NCBI GenBank assembly: GCA_949296705.1
Contig: CASFOW010000074.1
Span: forward strand, 1 to 63,709
Reading direction: 5' to 3'
Length of the DNA: 63,709 nt
DNA from: an uncultured bacterium
GTDB taxonomy: Bacteria; Bacillota_I; Bacilli_A; RF39; UBA660
In this document: positions 9,517 through 17,860 of the stretch, one piece after another
Position numbering within the stretch: position 1 is the first letter of the stretch
Layout of the letters: every line of letters starts with the position of its first letter
The notes under the pieces: model-generated
What the model saw: only the letters and a program-made list of their open reading frames with translations
Database searches by the model: none
Told to the model about the DNA's origin: nothing
Made by a program: the position numbers and the translations under genes

Positions 9517-9957
9517 CAAACAGAAATTTTAATAATCAACTTCTATAGTAAAAGAAGTAGTAATTATTATAAAACGAAGAAAAAGTATTTTATTCATCAA
9601 ATAACCAAAAAACTAGTATTAGAAAATGATATCATTGTCAGTGAAACATTAAAGGTAAAAGAGATGCTTGAAGAAAAGAGGCTTTCCAAATTTCTAAGTG
9701 ATGTTAGCCTATCCAAGATATGTAGTCTACTGGAATATAAAGCTAGTTACTATGGGAAAAGATATATAAAGATAGATACTTATTATCCAAGTAGTCAAGA
9801 ATGTAGTTGTTGTGGATATAAAAATGAGAAAGTAAAGGATTTATCAGTTAGAAATTGGATATGTCCAGAATGTGGAAGTTGCCATGATAGAGATATCAAT
9901 GCTAGTCAAAACATATTATTCGAAGGAATAAAGAGATATATGAAAGAGTTAATTTAG
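9517..9957 (+). pseudogene. Degraded TnpB copy with internal deletion
   Basis: A second TnpB C-terminus, nearly identical to 2-439. It has lost 13 codons in frame between two GAxAAAG repeats (the bases matching 29-67 of the first copy) and has no N-terminal domain: an in-frame stop lies at 9514. The zinc ribbon and the DRDINAS motif remain intact. It follows dnaI by about 100 bases of unassigned sequence. It cannot make a complete nuclease, although a short protein from ATG 9664 is conceivable. Confidence 0.8.
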
Positions 9958-10109
9958 CAAGAAAAAAGAAAGAACAAAATCTACGGCAGCGACTCATCAT
10001 GAGTTAAGCCTCTAGGAGAATAGAGGTTACTCTATCAATGAAGCAGAAAGCCCAGGAGGTAACGACTGGGAGATGAAAAACTATTTTCATTTTGTCCTAT
10101 CGACAAAAT
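9958..10109 (+). ncRNA. Second candidate omega RNA / element right end
   Basis: This is conserved with 440-589. The hairpins are ATAGAG/CTCTAT (10020-10035), CCCAG/CTGGG (10051-10070), ATGAAAA/TTTTCAT (10073-10090) and TTTTGTC/GACAAAA (10090-10108). Differences from the first copy mostly fall in loops or convert G-T pairs to Watson-Crick pairs, as expected for a structured RNA. Homology ends at about 10109. Confidence 0.55.
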
Positions 10110-10121
10110 TACTATGAAAAG

Positions 10122-10142
10122 CATTGTACTTATGGTACAATG
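10122..10142. promoter_or_regulatory. Perfect 8-bp inverted repeat upstream of a glycosyltransferase operon
   Basis: Arms CATTGTAC and GTACAATG flank a 5-base spacer. The left arm contains a -35-like TTGTAC. It has no T-run, so an operator is more likely than a terminator. The regulator is unknown. Confidence 0.45.
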
Positions 10143-10184
10143 ATAATGAAATAAATTTTACCATTAATACTAAAGGGGGATTTC

Positions 10185-10685
10185 ATGCTAAACAATTACA
10201 TATACTTAGTCATCAGTCCAAATGGTGAAAAAAGATTCATTGAAAGGAACGATATCTACAATAATCACTTTCAATACCTACATGATTTTTCTAAGCAAGA
10301 TGAATATCTACGCCTTCACTCTTTTGGTTTAACATTTACCTTATACGATGAACAAGCAAGACTCTTTTTCTTACAAGAACTTGCTGATAGTCATAACATC
10401 ATCATCGAAAATACAAAACTTCGCTCCTTTGAAAATCTTTCTGCTCTACTCTTATATCTACCGAGCAGTGTAACAGAAATTCAACAAAAATCTATCCATT
10501 CTTATGAAGCAGAATTAATAGACACCAAGCATCTTTTCCTACTTGCTTATGATGAAAAATCAAATGTCTTTGACGACCTACAAACCGCAAATTTAAATTC
10601 CAAAACTGTTATTCAATTATTAAATTCTTATTTAGAAAAACATCTAACTAAAGAAAATGAACATTCAACAAAAACCCACAAATAG
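10185..10685 (+). CDS. Hypothetical protein in operon with a glycosyltransferase
   Basis: I do not recognise this 166-residue soluble protein. It starts with a short beta-rich stretch (NNYIYLVISPNGEKRF) and has no signal peptide or membrane segment. The sequence is mixed alpha/beta with an Asn/Glu/Thr-rich tail. AAAGGGGG precedes the ATG. Its stop is 13 bases before the next start, so it is almost surely co-transcribed with the glycosyltransferase and may act with it. The inverted repeat at 10122-10142 lies in its promoter region. Confidence 0.7.
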   Translation: MLNNYIYLVISPNGEKRFIERNDIYNNHFQYLHDFSKQDEYLRLHSFGLTFTLYDEQARLFFLQELADSHNIIIENTKLRSFENLSALLLYLPSSVTEIQQKSIHSYEAELIDTKHLFLLAYDEKSNVFDDLQTANLNSKTVIQLLNSYLEKHLTKENEHSTKTHK

Positions 10686-10698
10686 AAAAGAGGTAACT

Positions 10699-11709
10699 AT
10701 GAAAGTATTATTATATGCCGAAGGATTAAAAACAATCGGAAAAAGTGGATTAGGAAAAGCCATTAAACATCAAATGAATGCCTTAGAAAATGAACATATT
10801 CCTTACACCCTTGATTCAAAAGAAGAATACGATATCTTACATATCAACACTTGGTTTATAAAATCCTATTTTTTCGCCAAAAAAGCTAAGAAAAAAGGAA
10901 AAAAAATTGTCTATCATGCCCATTCTACCGAAGAAGACTACAAAAACGGTTTTATTCTTGCTAAACAAACGTCTAAACTAATCAAATGGTGGTTAATAAA
11001 ATGTTATTCCCTAGGGGATATCATTGTTACTCCTACTACCTACTCTAAAAAACTATTACAAAACTACAAAGGACTAGAAAACAAAAAAATAGTAGCTATC
11101 TCCAATGGAATTGATCTTACTTTCTTTAAAAAAGATAAAAAATTGGGGGAAGCTTTCCGGAAAAAATATCATTATACAAAAGAAGATAAAGTAATCGTAG
11201 GAATCGGACTATACATTGAAAGAAAAGGAATTGTCGATTTTGTAGAACTTGCCAAACGCTTACCAGAATATAAATTCATCTGGTTCGGATATAGCCCTTT
11301 GATAGCCGCAACTAAACCAGTAAAAAAAGCAGTCCATACAAAACTCGATAACTTAACTTGGGCAGGCTACGTAGAAAAAGAAACCATTAGAGAAGCATTA
11401 AATGGATGTGATCTTTACTTATTCCCTACACTAGAAGAGACAGAAGGAATTCCAATTATTGAGGCCTGTGCTTGTAAAACAAATGCCCTAATTCGAGATA
11501 TTCCTATTTTTGAAGATTGGTTTCAAGATGGTATCAATATGTATAAAGCAAAAGATTTGGACGAATTTGAAGATAAGATTAAAAAAATACTAACCGGAAA
11601 ATTGCCATCATTAGTCGAGGAAGCCTATCCTTTAGCCAAAGAAAAAGACATCAAAGATGTCGGTAAAAAGCTTAAACAAGTCTATACAGAAGTACTAAAA
11701 CAAAAATAA
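10699..11709 (+). CDS. GT4-family glycosyltransferase, probably lipid-directed
   Basis: A GT-B fold retaining glycosyltransferase of 337 residues. The N-terminal acceptor domain starts MKVLLYAEGL with a glycine-rich GKSGLGKA loop, and VYHAHST fits the usual conserved His. The C-terminal donor domain starts near VIVGIGLYIERKG and has the EETEGIPIIEA motif typical of GT4 with its nucleotide-sugar binding Glu. Similar enzymes of Bacilli glucosylate diacylglycerol, but the acceptor is not proven by sequence. ATG 10699 has AGAGGT 5 bases upstream; an earlier in-frame ATG at 10657 lies inside the previous gene and lacks a ribosome site. Confidence 0.82.
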   Translation: MKVLLYAEGLKTIGKSGLGKAIKHQMNALENEHIPYTLDSKEEYDILHINTWFIKSYFFAKKAKKKGKKIVYHAHSTEEDYKNGFILAKQTSKLIKWWLIKCYSLGDIIVTPTTYSKKLLQNYKGLENKKIVAISNGIDLTFFKKDKKLGEAFRKKYHYTKEDKVIVGIGLYIERKGIVDFVELAKRLPEYKFIWFGYSPLIAATKPVKKAVHTKLDNLTWAGYVEKETIREALNGCDLYLFPTLEETEGIPIIEACACKTNALIRDIPIFEDWFQDGINMYKAKDLDEFEDKIKKILTGKLPSLVEEAYPLAKEKDIKDVGKKLKQVYTEVLKQK

Positions 11710-11746
11710 ATACAGGTGTGAAACTCATTCACTACCTGTATTTTTT
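11708..11746. terminator. Bidirectional terminator
   Basis: A long hairpin, AAATACAGGT with ACCTGTATTT extended by GTGAA/TTCAC with one bulge, is followed by T-runs on the plus strand and weaker ones on the minus strand. It serves the convergent glycosyltransferase and permease genes. Confidence 0.8.
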
Positions 11747-12875
11747 ATACACGAATATTTTTTTCTGCTAAACGCTCATTGGTTTCATTCTTAATAATAG
11801 CATAAATAATAGAAGCTAGTGGAAGACCGATAATCATCCCGACAATTCCCATTAAACTGCCACCTAAAATTACCGCTAATAGAGTCCACATACTGGATAA
11901 ACCAACCGATTTACCAACTACCTTTGGATAAATAAAGTTATTTTCAATTTGTTGAATAACTTGGAAAATAATAATAAACAAGATAGCTTTAATCGGACTA
12001 GTAACAGCAATTAAAACAGCGCCAATTACCATAGCGATCATTGCTCCAAACATCGGAATGAGTGCGGTAATTGAAATTAAAACTGAAATAATTAAGGCAT
12101 ATGGGAAACCAAGTAGACTAAGTACGACAAAAAAGATACAACCTAATATAACCGCTTCTACACACTGTCCAGAAATAAACTTTGAAAAAGTCTGATTCGC
12201 TAAATGAGCCATATTAATCAGTTTATCCACGTGTTTTTTCTTCACATAAGCATACATTAACTTCTTACTACCAATTACTAATTCTTCTTTTTGATTAAGC
12301 ATATATATCGCAAACACCACAGCCGTAAATACCGTAAATAAACCTGATACTAAACTACTAACAAAATTTAATGAACCATTAACAACATGATTTAAAATCG
12401 TAACTACGATATCATTAAAATTAGTCCCATTAGACTCAAAAGCTGTCTCTATCTGTTTTTGAATATCTGGATAATCATCAGCAAGCTTTAATGCCCAATC
12501 TTGCACATCATTAATGAGTTGAGGAATATTTGAAATAAGCAATTGAATATTTTCAATTAATTCCGGAATTAACAAAAAAGAAATCGTAACAATTACCGCA
12601 AAAAAGATAAGTAAAGCTAAAGTAATGGAGATTGTTCGTACAGGAAAATGAATTCTCTTTCGTTTTAATTTCTTTTTTATCCAATTTTCAATCTTTGTCA
12701 TTGGAATATTTAAAATAAAAGCAATAACTCCTCCCAATATAAAAGGAAATAATAGATGAAAAAAGCGATGAATAAAACTTCCTACCCCATCAAGATTATT
12801 CAATAACCAATAAAAACCGACACCAAACGCGATAATAACCAAAATCTTTTGGATATTTTCTTTATTTAATTCCAT
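11745..12875 (-). CDS. AI-2E family transporter (YtvI/YdbI-like permease)
   Basis: A 376-residue integral membrane protein of the AI-2E/DUF20 family. About seven hydrophobic segments are visible, with the family layout: two at the N-terminus, an extracytoplasmic region (residues about 95-170, rich in IPELIENIQ-like repeats), and a C-terminal block ending GGSLMGIVGMIIGLPLASIIYAI, the usual conserved motif. Substrates vary in the family (autoinducer, Na+/H+ exchange, unknown), so none is assigned. ATG 12875 has GGAGGG 5 bases upstream; the frame extends to 12911 without a ribosome site. It ends in a shared terminator with the upstream glycosyltransferase. Confidence 0.85.
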   Translation of the reverse strand: MELNKENIQKILVIIAFGVGFYWLLNNLDGVGSFIHRFFHLLFPFILGGVIAFILNIPMTKIENWIKKKLKRKRIHFPVRTISITLALLIFFAVIVTISFLLIPELIENIQLLISNIPQLINDVQDWALKLADDYPDIQKQIETAFESNGTNFNDIVVTILNHVVNGSLNFVSSLVSGLFTVFTAVVFAIYMLNQKEELVIGSKKLMYAYVKKKHVDKLINMAHLANQTFSKFISGQCVEAVILGCIFFVVLSLLGFPYALIISVLISITALIPMFGAMIAMVIGAVLIAVTSPIKAILFIIIFQVIQQIENNFIYPKVVGKSVGLSSMWTLLAVILGGSLMGIVGMIIGLPLASIIYAIIKNETNERLAEKNIRV

Positions 12876-12956
12876 AACATCCCTCCTCTTGATATTTTCA
12901 TTATAACGCACATTTGATATTTTTAAAAGAAAAAACAGTATGACTTTCCCATACTG

Positions 12957-14609
12957 TTACATAAATTTTTGAAATCTAGTTTTTATCCGCTCTTTTCCAA
13001 GTAAAGATAAAAGAACATACAAGTCAGGTGTCATACTACTTGTCGTTGCGGCAACACGAATTACTGTTGAAACATCCGCAACACTTCCAGGATATAAATC
13101 AGGATTTTGACGATAAGCTTTCATATCAGTTGTATAACCAAGTTCAGTAGATAACTGTTTAATCTTTTCAAACCATGTATCCTTATCATCATGTTCATCA
13201 AAGTATTTATCAAGATAAGTAGATAAAATCTTCGCAATTTCAGCTTGGTCTTGGATTTTACCAAAATCATAGGTTAAATCCCCTGTAAAATACTCATCGT
13301 ACATATACCATACTTGAGATTTTACCTTAGAGAAAGATTCATAATCCTTACGAGGTTTCTTTTGTTCACGTTCAATGTTAAAGATAGCTTTTGAATAGTC
13401 AGGATATTTCTCTAATATTTCCGCAAATTCATGATCGAACTCTTTTGCCCAAGTTAAACATCCTTGATAAACTTCTTCAGTGGTTAAACGACTAATATAA
13501 TTTCTAGAAATATTTAATAATTTTTCTAAATCAAATAAGGTTCCACTGACACTCATCTTTTTAAAATCAAAGCGAAAATCATCAATACCAAGAGTTGGAT
13601 TTTGATCCCACCAGGCTTCAAAATTAGAATTCGCTGTCGTCATTAAATAAAGTTTAACGGCTTCTACTGGAATTCCTTGTTCATGATAATAGCTAACTGC
13701 AGCTTCTGGATCCTTTCTTTTAGAAAGTTTTCTTCTCGTTCCATCTTCATCAATTTTCATCACCACACCTAAATGTGCATATTTAGGAGGCTTAAATCCT
13801 AATACTTGAAATAATTGAAGATGAACAGGAACAGAAGAAATCCACTCTTCACCACGAATAACATGAGTGGTATGCATCAAATGATCATCGATAGCGTGAG
13901 CAAAATGATATAAAGGTAAGCCATCACTCTTAATAAGGATGGTGTCCTGATCATTTTCTGGAAACTCAATCTTACCTCGCACTAAATCTTGATAACTGAT
14001 CTTTTTACGAAAATCACCTGGCGACTTTAAACTAACAATAAACTTATCGCCACGACGAATTCTCTCTGCTCTTTCCTCATTAGAAAGAAAACGACATTTC
14101 GCATAACTACCATAGATACCAATTCTCTCTTTATTTAACTCCTGCATTTTTCTTGTTTCATCCAATTCTTCTTGGGTACAAAAACAAGGATAAGCAAGTC
14201 CTCTTTCGACTAATGATTTGGCATAGGTACGATAAATTTCTCTTCTCTTACTTTGAGTATAAGGTCCATAGGCACCAATCTCTTCAGATTCAGAAATTAC
14301 TCCTTCATCGATTTGAATATCAAAATTTCTTAAATCATCGATAATACCTTGAATGCCATTTTCAACAGTACGTGCCCCATCAGTATCTTCAATCCTTAAA
14401 TAAAATACTCCATTAGTATCCTTCGGTAATTTTTGAGCAATAAATGCTGAACGCAAACTCCCCATATGGACAAAACCCGTAGGACTTGGCGCAAACCTAG
14501 AAACAATTGCCCCTTCTGGTAAATTTCTCTCTGGATACAACTTCTCATAATACTCTACATCATGAACAACATCGGGAAACATCAATTCTGCTAATTCTTT
14601 ATCTGTCAT
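12957..14609 (-). CDS. gltX: Glutamate--tRNA ligase
   Basis: Class I aminoacyl-tRNA synthetase that charges tRNA-Glu, and tRNA-Gln where GlnRS is missing. The HIGH-type signature is APSPTGFVHMGSL near residue 41 and the KMSKS-type is RRKLSKRKD near 280. The 550-residue length and the leader MTDKELAELMFPD with a YPER motif before the HIGH box mark the longer clostridial/Bacilli subtype rather than the 480-residue canonical form. ATG 14609 has AAAGGTG 6 bases upstream; an ATG at 14630 lacks a site. tRNA-Gln(CUG) lies just upstream on the same strand but behind a terminator. Confidence 0.95.
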   Translation of the reverse strand: MTDKELAELMFPDVVHDVEYYEKLYPERNLPEGAIVSRFAPSPTGFVHMGSLRSAFIAQKLPKDTNGVFYLRIEDTDGARTVENGIQGIIDDLRNFDIQIDEGVISESEEIGAYGPYTQSKRREIYRTYAKSLVERGLAYPCFCTQEELDETRKMQELNKERIGIYGSYAKCRFLSNEERAERIRRGDKFIVSLKSPGDFRKKISYQDLVRGKIEFPENDQDTILIKSDGLPLYHFAHAIDDHLMHTTHVIRGEEWISSVPVHLQLFQVLGFKPPKYAHLGVVMKIDEDGTRRKLSKRKDPEAAVSYYHEQGIPVEAVKLYLMTTANSNFEAWWDQNPTLGIDDFRFDFKKMSVSGTLFDLEKLLNISRNYISRLTTEEVYQGCLTWAKEFDHEFAEILEKYPDYSKAIFNIEREQKKPRKDYESFSKVKSQVWYMYDEYFTGDLTYDFGKIQDQAEIAKILSTYLDKYFDEHDDKDTWFEKIKQLSTELGYTTDMKAYRQNPDLYPGSVADVSTVIRVAATTSSMTPDLYVLLSLLGKERIKTRFQKFM

Positions 14610-14680
14610 CTTCTTCACCTTTTCCTTCATTAACTAAGCTTATTTTATCCCATTTTCTAATAGAAAACAAGAAATTTTAT

Positions 14681-14707
14681 CAAAAAGAAAACCCTTAGTC
14701 CTAAGGG
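14681..14707 (-). terminator. Terminator of tRNA-Gln
   Basis: Stem CCCTTAG/CTAAGGG followed on the minus strand by TTTTCTTTTT. Confidence 0.75.
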
Positions 14708-14718
14708 ATAATAGCTAT

Positions 14719-14793
14719 TGGCTGCCCCAGCTAGATTCGAACTAGCGCATAATAGATTCAGAGTCTACCGCCTTACCGCTTGGCTATGGGGCA
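14719..14793 (-). tRNA. tRNA-Gln(CUG)
   Basis: A full cloverleaf with encoded CCA. The acceptor stem TGCCCCA/TGGGGCA is perfect. The anticodon loop CTCTGAA gives CTG, which reads CAG. The T-arm is GCTAG-TTCGAAT-CTAGC. It is separated from gltX by the terminator at 14681-14707. Confidence 0.93.
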
Positions 14794-14859
14794 ATCACAA
14801 GTAATATATTATCATAATCTTATTAGAAATTCAATTATTTTCTAACGATTAAGGATTAC

Positions 14860-14884
14860 AAAAGCTCCTGGCGAAAGCTTTTTT
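14860..14884 (+). terminator. Weak hairpin with T-run
   Basis: Stem AAAAGCT/AGCTTTT followed by Ts on the plus strand. No plus-strand gene ends here, so it may be a relic. Confidence 0.3.
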
Positions 14885-15017
14885 CTTCCAAATAACTTCC
14901 ATAACCACAAAATATTTAATCCATATAAGAAAGCAAAAATATAAACCAATATCAATTTACATGAATCTACTACTTTACACAGTTTACAGTTACGTATAAA
15001 ATATTTTACATTTCATA

Positions 15018-15047
15018 TTGATTACTGATTGTAAAGAAAAGTATAAT
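15018..15047 (+). promoter_or_regulatory. Promoter of the 15075 surface gene
   Basis: TTGATT at 15018-15023 and TATAAT at 15042-15047 are separated by 18 bases. The start codon lies 28 bases downstream, after an AAAGGGG ribosome site. Confidence 0.65.
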
Positions 15048-15074
15048 TGTATTATAAGAAAGGGGTATAAAATT

Positions 15075-15698
15075 ATGGAAAGAAAAATAAAATTTTTATT
15101 ATTACTGATTTCAACCGCATTTACTTTAGGATTGATGAGTAATACCTATTCAAGATACGTTGCAAGTACAACCGGGGATGTTGAACTAGTATTTGCTAAA
15201 TGGCAAATTCTAGTAAACAACGATGATATTACTAGTGGAAATACTTCTACGATCAACATAACCCCTGTAATTGAGGAATCTAAAAACATAACAAGTGACA
15301 AAATCGCACCTTCTTCTAAAGGATATTTTGATATTAATATTGATCCACAGAATGTTGGTGTATCATTTGATTATTCGATAGACTTAGAGGTATTAAATGA
15401 AAATATGCCAGATCTTTTAATCACGAAATATGCTATTTTAGACAATGATTATACTGAAGAAGATGAAATTACTACAATCAATTTAGAGAATAATCAAATA
15501 AGTAACAGTTTAGAAATTGATAAAAGCGTTGAGAACTATACATTTGAACCTTTCACTATCAGAGTATTTTTTGAATGGTATGAAGGAGAAAATGAGCAAA
15601 TGGATGATGCACAAGATACATTAGTTGCTCAACAAGCACAAGAAAATAATGAAAATTTAAAAATCCAAGCGACTATTACCTTTAATCAAAAAATATAA
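15075..15698 (+). CDS. TasA/camelysin-like secreted protein
   Basis: A 207-residue exported protein. The N-terminus is a basic start plus a hydrophobic stretch (FLLLLISTAFTLGLM) followed by NTYSRYVAS, a SipW-type cleavage region. The mature part starts TGDVELVFAKWQI, like the TasA/camelysin family in which a beta strand follows the processing site. It continues as a beta-sandwich-like sequence with an acidic, Gln-rich tail. ATG 15075 is chosen over in-frame TTG 15018, which is the -35 box. It is a single-gene unit with its own promoter and terminator, and faces the large minus-strand surface locus. Function as a fibre subunit is inferred from relatives. Confidence 0.7.
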   Translation: MERKIKFLLLLISTAFTLGLMSNTYSRYVASTTGDVELVFAKWQILVNNDDITSGNTSTINITPVIEESKNITSDKIAPSSKGYFDINIDPQNVGVSFDYSIDLEVLNENMPDLLITKYAILDNDYTEEDEITTINLENNQISNSLEIDKSVENYTFEPFTIRVFFEWYEGENEQMDDAQDTLVAQQAQENNENLKIQATITFNQKI

Positions 15699-15737
15699 TC
15701 ATTTATAGGATAGTTTTTTATCTTTTTGACTAAGCTT

Positions 15738-15773
15738 AACCTCGCCTCTATATTCAAGGGGCGAGGTTTTCTT
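15738..15773 (+). terminator. Terminator of the 15075 gene
   Basis: Stem AACCTCGCC/GGCGAGGTT with T-rich tail. The about 230 bases from here to the next terminator show nothing recognisable. Confidence 0.85.
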
Positions 15774-16004
15774 ATGAATAAAAATAATATAATTAAATTA
15801 ACCAGTTACTAAACATATTTAATTAATACCACATTGATTTTCTTTTCTTGTAATGGTAAAGCTTCTAATCTATTGTATACATTACCCACTTAAAAGCCAC
15901 CATTACAATTACATACTCCATTTCATTGTCTCTAACCACTTGCCTTAAATATTAATACACTTTATTTATTTCTTTTCTTTCATGTCGACTATCTATACAA
16001 ACAT

Positions 16005-16038
16005 ACAAAAGAAAAGATACTAATCGCTATCAGTATCC
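16005..16038 (-). terminator. Terminator of the 22609-16071 unit
   Basis: Stem GATACT/AGTATC followed on the minus strand by TTTTCTTTT. Confidence 0.7.
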
Positions 16039-16070
16039 AATGATATAAACTAACAAAAACAATAATTTAG

Positions 16071-17282
16071 TTAGGCTAAAAGGCTTGCCTTAGCAACTGT
16101 AATTACTGGTACTACTTCACAGACATTAGCCTTATTCTCTTTATACACTTTAGAACGCTCTTCATCCATCTTAACTAAAGCAAAGGCTTCATCACTATAT
16201 TCACTATTTAACCAATAACATTTACTAGTTACTAAGTAATTAAATTTCTCATTCATAAACGTATAATAACCATTACTCGTAGTTAACTTATTTAACTCTG
16301 TATTTAGTCGATCATTATATTTTACATTTCCAATAATTTCATCGGACAAATTATCACGAATTAAGAAAGAACCTGTAACATCCTGGGAAATGATTTTAGT
16401 AACATCCTCAATAGTCAACGGATTAACTTCAACTCCCCAATCAGCGGTAATTGTATCAAAAACACTGGTGTATTCATCAAAATTCCCATTACCATAGCTA
16501 GAAAATAAATCAGGAAGCAATCTTACCGTAGTATCTCCAACCTTATTATCGACATCAATGACATGAGTCTTAATACATCCATTTCCTAATTGACTACAAA
16601 CTTCATTTTTTTGAATATTATATAGAATCATATTTCCTAAACTGAAATTCATATCTGTAGCATCATTAGTCGTCATATATTGTTCAGCTTTAACACTTAT
16701 TACAACTTGTAATGTCGACCTCATATGATAATCGGGATTTTCTTCCATTTTTTGTTTTTCTGCCGACTGAAATGCAAAAGCAGCATTTCCCCAATTACTA
16801 TCTAACTCATCATTACCGGCATCTAAAGGCCAAGAAACAGATACTTCTATTTGACTACTGTCTCCTTTGGCTAAAACAAAATCTTTACTCAATCCAATAT
16901 TTAAGTGGAAAGGAAAATCATGAGATAACTTATCTTCTAAAATATCTGCATCAACATTCGCATATTCATTATCCATTATACGAGCAGACTGAATAGAATA
17001 AGAAATTTGGGCATTAGAATCACCCATGTTATGAATTTCCACCTTTTCACTAACCGTTTCCATACCTGGATATATATCAGAAAGTGAAATAACAATATCA
17101 TTTGATACAACATTACTATCTTTTTTAAATTCAATTTGCCATGCCTGAACATCAATTTCAGTACCGACACCAGCTATACCACTATAAGCAAACCAAGCAA
17201 GAGTTATAGATATAAATGAAACCGCTACTAAAAACAATGATAACAGATTAAGTCTTGCATAAACTCTAAGACGCCTTTTCAT
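16071..17282 (-). CDS. TasA-like secreted protein with AWF signal motif
   Basis: A 403-residue exported protein, last gene of the SipW/McrB-like unit. A hydrophobic segment near residues 13-34 ends in ITLAWFAYSG, the same AWF motif found in the paralogues at 24-38 kb. Then comes GTEIDVQAWQIEF and ISLSDIYPGMETVSEKVEIHN, the PGxxxxxxxxxxN pattern of TasA/camelysin proteins. The C-terminal half is unlike known families and has several Cys residues that may form disulfides. ATG 17282 sits 6 bases after GGGGAG; ATG 17288 directly abuts it. It begins 20 bases after the signal peptidase gene, so it is probably a substrate of it. Confidence 0.72.
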   Translation of the reverse strand: MKRRLRVYARLNLLSLFLVAVSFISITLAWFAYSGIAGVGTEIDVQAWQIEFKKDSNVVSNDIVISLSDIYPGMETVSEKVEIHNMGDSNAQISYSIQSARIMDNEYANVDADILEDKLSHDFPFHLNIGLSKDFVLAKGDSSQIEVSVSWPLDAGNDELDSNWGNAAFAFQSAEKQKMEENPDYHMRSTLQVVISVKAEQYMTTNDATDMNFSLGNMILYNIQKNEVCSQLGNGCIKTHVIDVDNKVGDTTVRLLPDLFSSYGNGNFDEYTSVFDTITADWGVEVNPLTIEDVTKIISQDVTGSFLIRDNLSDEIIGNVKYNDRLNTELNKLTTSNGYYTFMNEKFNYLVTSKCYWLNSEYSDEAFALVKMDEERSKVYKENKANVCEVVPVITVAKASLLA

Positions 17283-17302
17283 ATGCATCTCCCCTTTTTC
17301 CT

Positions 17303-17860
17303 TTAACTCTTACTTCTTCTTCTTTCCTCTTTCTCTAACAATGCAATAATCACTTCAGATCCTACTATATATAAAATAGGAATAACAACAAAGACAAACA
17401 TTCCAATTGGTGTACCAATAACCCCATAAATAAACGATAGAATAGTAGCTTTAGCTTGAACAACTCCATATAACTGATCTTCATACACAATAGGATCTTC
17501 AATCAAGTTAGCTAGTCCTTTAGTATGAAATATGTAATTTCCATCTTGATCCTGTTCAATATCTACTACTTGGTGAGTAACAACTTTATCTTTAAAAGTA
17601 CCACTTCTTCCTAAATAACTAATCGTATCTCCTTTTTTAATATCTTGAGGTTCTACTTCCTTGGCAATTAACACATCGCCAATTTCATACTTAGGGGTCA
17701 TACTCCCTGTTACAACCGTAAATAATCGATAATCAAAAAAAGAAATCCGATTATTACTAAATCGTTGTAAAAATACGACCAAAACAAACAAGATAACAAA
17801 AACCGAAACTACAACATTTAAAATATTTTTAATAATCTTGAATAACTTCTTCCCCTTCAT
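17303..17860 (-). CDS. sipW: SipW-type signal peptidase I
   Basis: Serine protease of the ER/archaeal S26B type that cuts signal peptides of TasA-like proteins. The N-terminal membrane anchor covers residues about 13-33. The nucleophile is in VVTGSMTPKYEIGDVL (Ser53). The catalytic His is in KVVTHQVVDI, and TKGLANLIEDP matches the conserved box 4 (usually TKGDAN). A C-terminal membrane segment and a basic tail follow. The 185-residue length is normal. The start overlaps the stop of the DUF2357-like gene by 4 bases (ATGA), so translation is coupled. The TasA-like gene at 16071 follows directly. Confidence 0.92.
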   Translation of the reverse strand: MKGKKLFKIIKNILNVVVSVFVILFVLVVFLQRFSNNRISFFDYRLFTVVTGSMTPKYEIGDVLIAKEVEPQDIKKGDTISYLGRSGTFKDKVVTHQVVDIEQDQDGNYIFHTKGLANLIEDPIVYEDQLYGVVQAKATILSFIYGVIGTPIGMFVFVVIPILYIVGSEVIIALLEKEERRRSKS

